Origin: Treponema sp.
Lineage (GTDB): Bacteria > Spirochaetota > Spirochaetia > Treponematales > Breznakiellaceae
Length of the DNA stretch: 5,690 nt
Direction: 5' to 3'
NCBI GenBank assembly: GCA_009780545.1
Contig: WQZW01000114.1
Location: 1 to 5,690, forward strand
Shown piece by piece: positions 5,362 through 5,690 of the stretch (position 1 is its first letter; each line of letters opens with the position of its first letter). The translations under genes and the position numbers were made by a program. The notes under the pieces are model-generated. The model had not been told where the DNA came from and did no database searches. It worked only from the letters and a program-made list of their open reading frames with translations.

Positions 5362-5562
5362 TCAACCGTAGGGCAACATCTGTTTTCTGATGGTCGGCAC
5401 GTTGTCGGCGGAAAGGATTCCGGGATGCCGGAGGTTCCGCTTGCGTTTTGCCGACTTTTTCGTCAGGTTATGGCGCAGGTTCTGCTTCTTGTACTTCACC
5501 TTGCCCGTCCCCGTGAAACTGAACCGCTTGACGGCGCTCTTCTTCGTCTTCATCTTGGGCAT
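5362..5562 (-). CDS. rpmI: 50S ribosomal protein L35 (bL35)
   Basis: bL35 is a small basic protein of the large ribosomal subunit. At 66 residues it has standard length and the typical [14 protein letters not shown] start, the KRKRNLRH core and the C-terminal [11 protein letters not shown], matching the family's usual ending. A G-rich ribosome binding site (GGTGGGA) lies just upstream of the ATG. It sits 34 bases after infC and 18 before rplT, the canonical infC-rpmI-rplT order. In E. coli the rpmI start is the target of L20 repression; here the hairpin over the infC end (5591-5624) lies just upstream of it. Confidence 0.97.
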   Translation of the reverse strand: MPKMKTKKSAVKRFSFTGTGKVKYKKQNLRHNLTKKSAKRKRNLRHPGILSADNVPTIRKQMLPYG

Positions 5563-5590
5563 AATCCCACCCCTGTTATTTTCGGAAGCA

Positions 5591-5624
5591 CGGTTCCTAC
5601 GAAACCGCCGGTTTCTCGGAACCG
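5591..5624 (-). promoter_or_regulatory. Two-part hairpin across the infC stop codon
   Basis: CGGTTCC (5591-5597) pairs with GGAACCG (5618-5624), and inside it GAAACC (5601-5606) pairs with GGTTTC (5610-5615) around a 3-base loop, with a 3/2-base internal loop between the stems. It covers the last nine infC codons and the stop and ends 28 bases before the rpmI ATG. No T-run follows. A role in L20 autoregulation or in separating infC from rpmI expression is possible but inferred. Confidence 0.45.
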
Positions 5625-5690
5625 CCGCTCCCCTTGGTTTTCTTCGGGCTCAGCACCATCGACATAAACCGCCCCTCCATCGCGGGCGGC
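5597..5690 (-). CDS. infC: Translation initiation factor IF-3, C-terminal fragment cut by the window edge
   Basis: The frame entering from the right edge reads [17 protein letters not shown], then a Gly/Ser/Lys-rich tail ending KPAVS and a TAG stop (5597-5599). The MEGRxMxMVLxPKK segment is the conserved end of the IF3 C-terminal domain, the part that binds the 30S subunit and discriminates against wrong start codons. Only 30 codons are inside the window. The tail after PKK is about 13 residues, modestly longer than in E. coli IF3. Gene order infC-rpmI-rplT supports the call. Confidence 0.92.
   Translation of the reverse strand, partial: PPAMEGRFMSMVLSPKKTKGSGGSEKPAVS

Overview
The window is a compact, GC-rich bacterial segment (about 60% G+C by eye). 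All genes but one lie on the minus strand. The organism looks like a spirochaete, probably treponeme-like. That is an inference from the diverged L20 sequence, the ZapA type and a coiled-coil protein beside zapA; no marker in the window proves it.

Read along the minus strand from the right edge, the first block is the translation operon: the last 30 codons of infC (IF3), then rpmI (L35) and rplT (L20). After a structured 157-base gap come a coiled-coil protein with a long acidic tail (ZapB-like in character), zapA, manA (class I mannose-6-phosphate isomerase) and a YaiI/YqxD-family gene. The last four are separated by 9-15 bases or overlap by 4-8 bases, so they very probably form one translationally coupled unit. 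It ends at a hairpin-plus-T terminator that also contains the last codons and stop of the yaiI-like gene. An M42 metallopeptidase follows under its own good sigma70-type promoter (TTGACA, 17 bases, CATAGT).

The only plus-strand gene is a compact AlkA-type DNA-3-methyladenine glycosylase, convergent with the peptidase. At the extreme left edge, ten codons on the minus strand (MIYCDNAATT) match the start of a NifS/IscS-type cysteine desulfurase. The divergent region between it and the glycosylase (31-286) has no convincing gene. It holds a dyad over a predicted extended -10 promoter, a perfect 25-base hairpin and four 27-base tandem repeats, most with their own internal palindrome.

The most interesting unexplained signal is in the rplT-zapB-like gap. 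The ribosome binding site of the coiled-coil gene can be paired in a perfect 7-bp hairpin, and that hairpin excludes a second perfect 9-bp hairpin just upstream. This is the geometry of a translational switch placed between ribosomal-protein and cell-division genes. Related GGAACCGCC palindromes also sit at the infC end and in the yaiI-like terminator.
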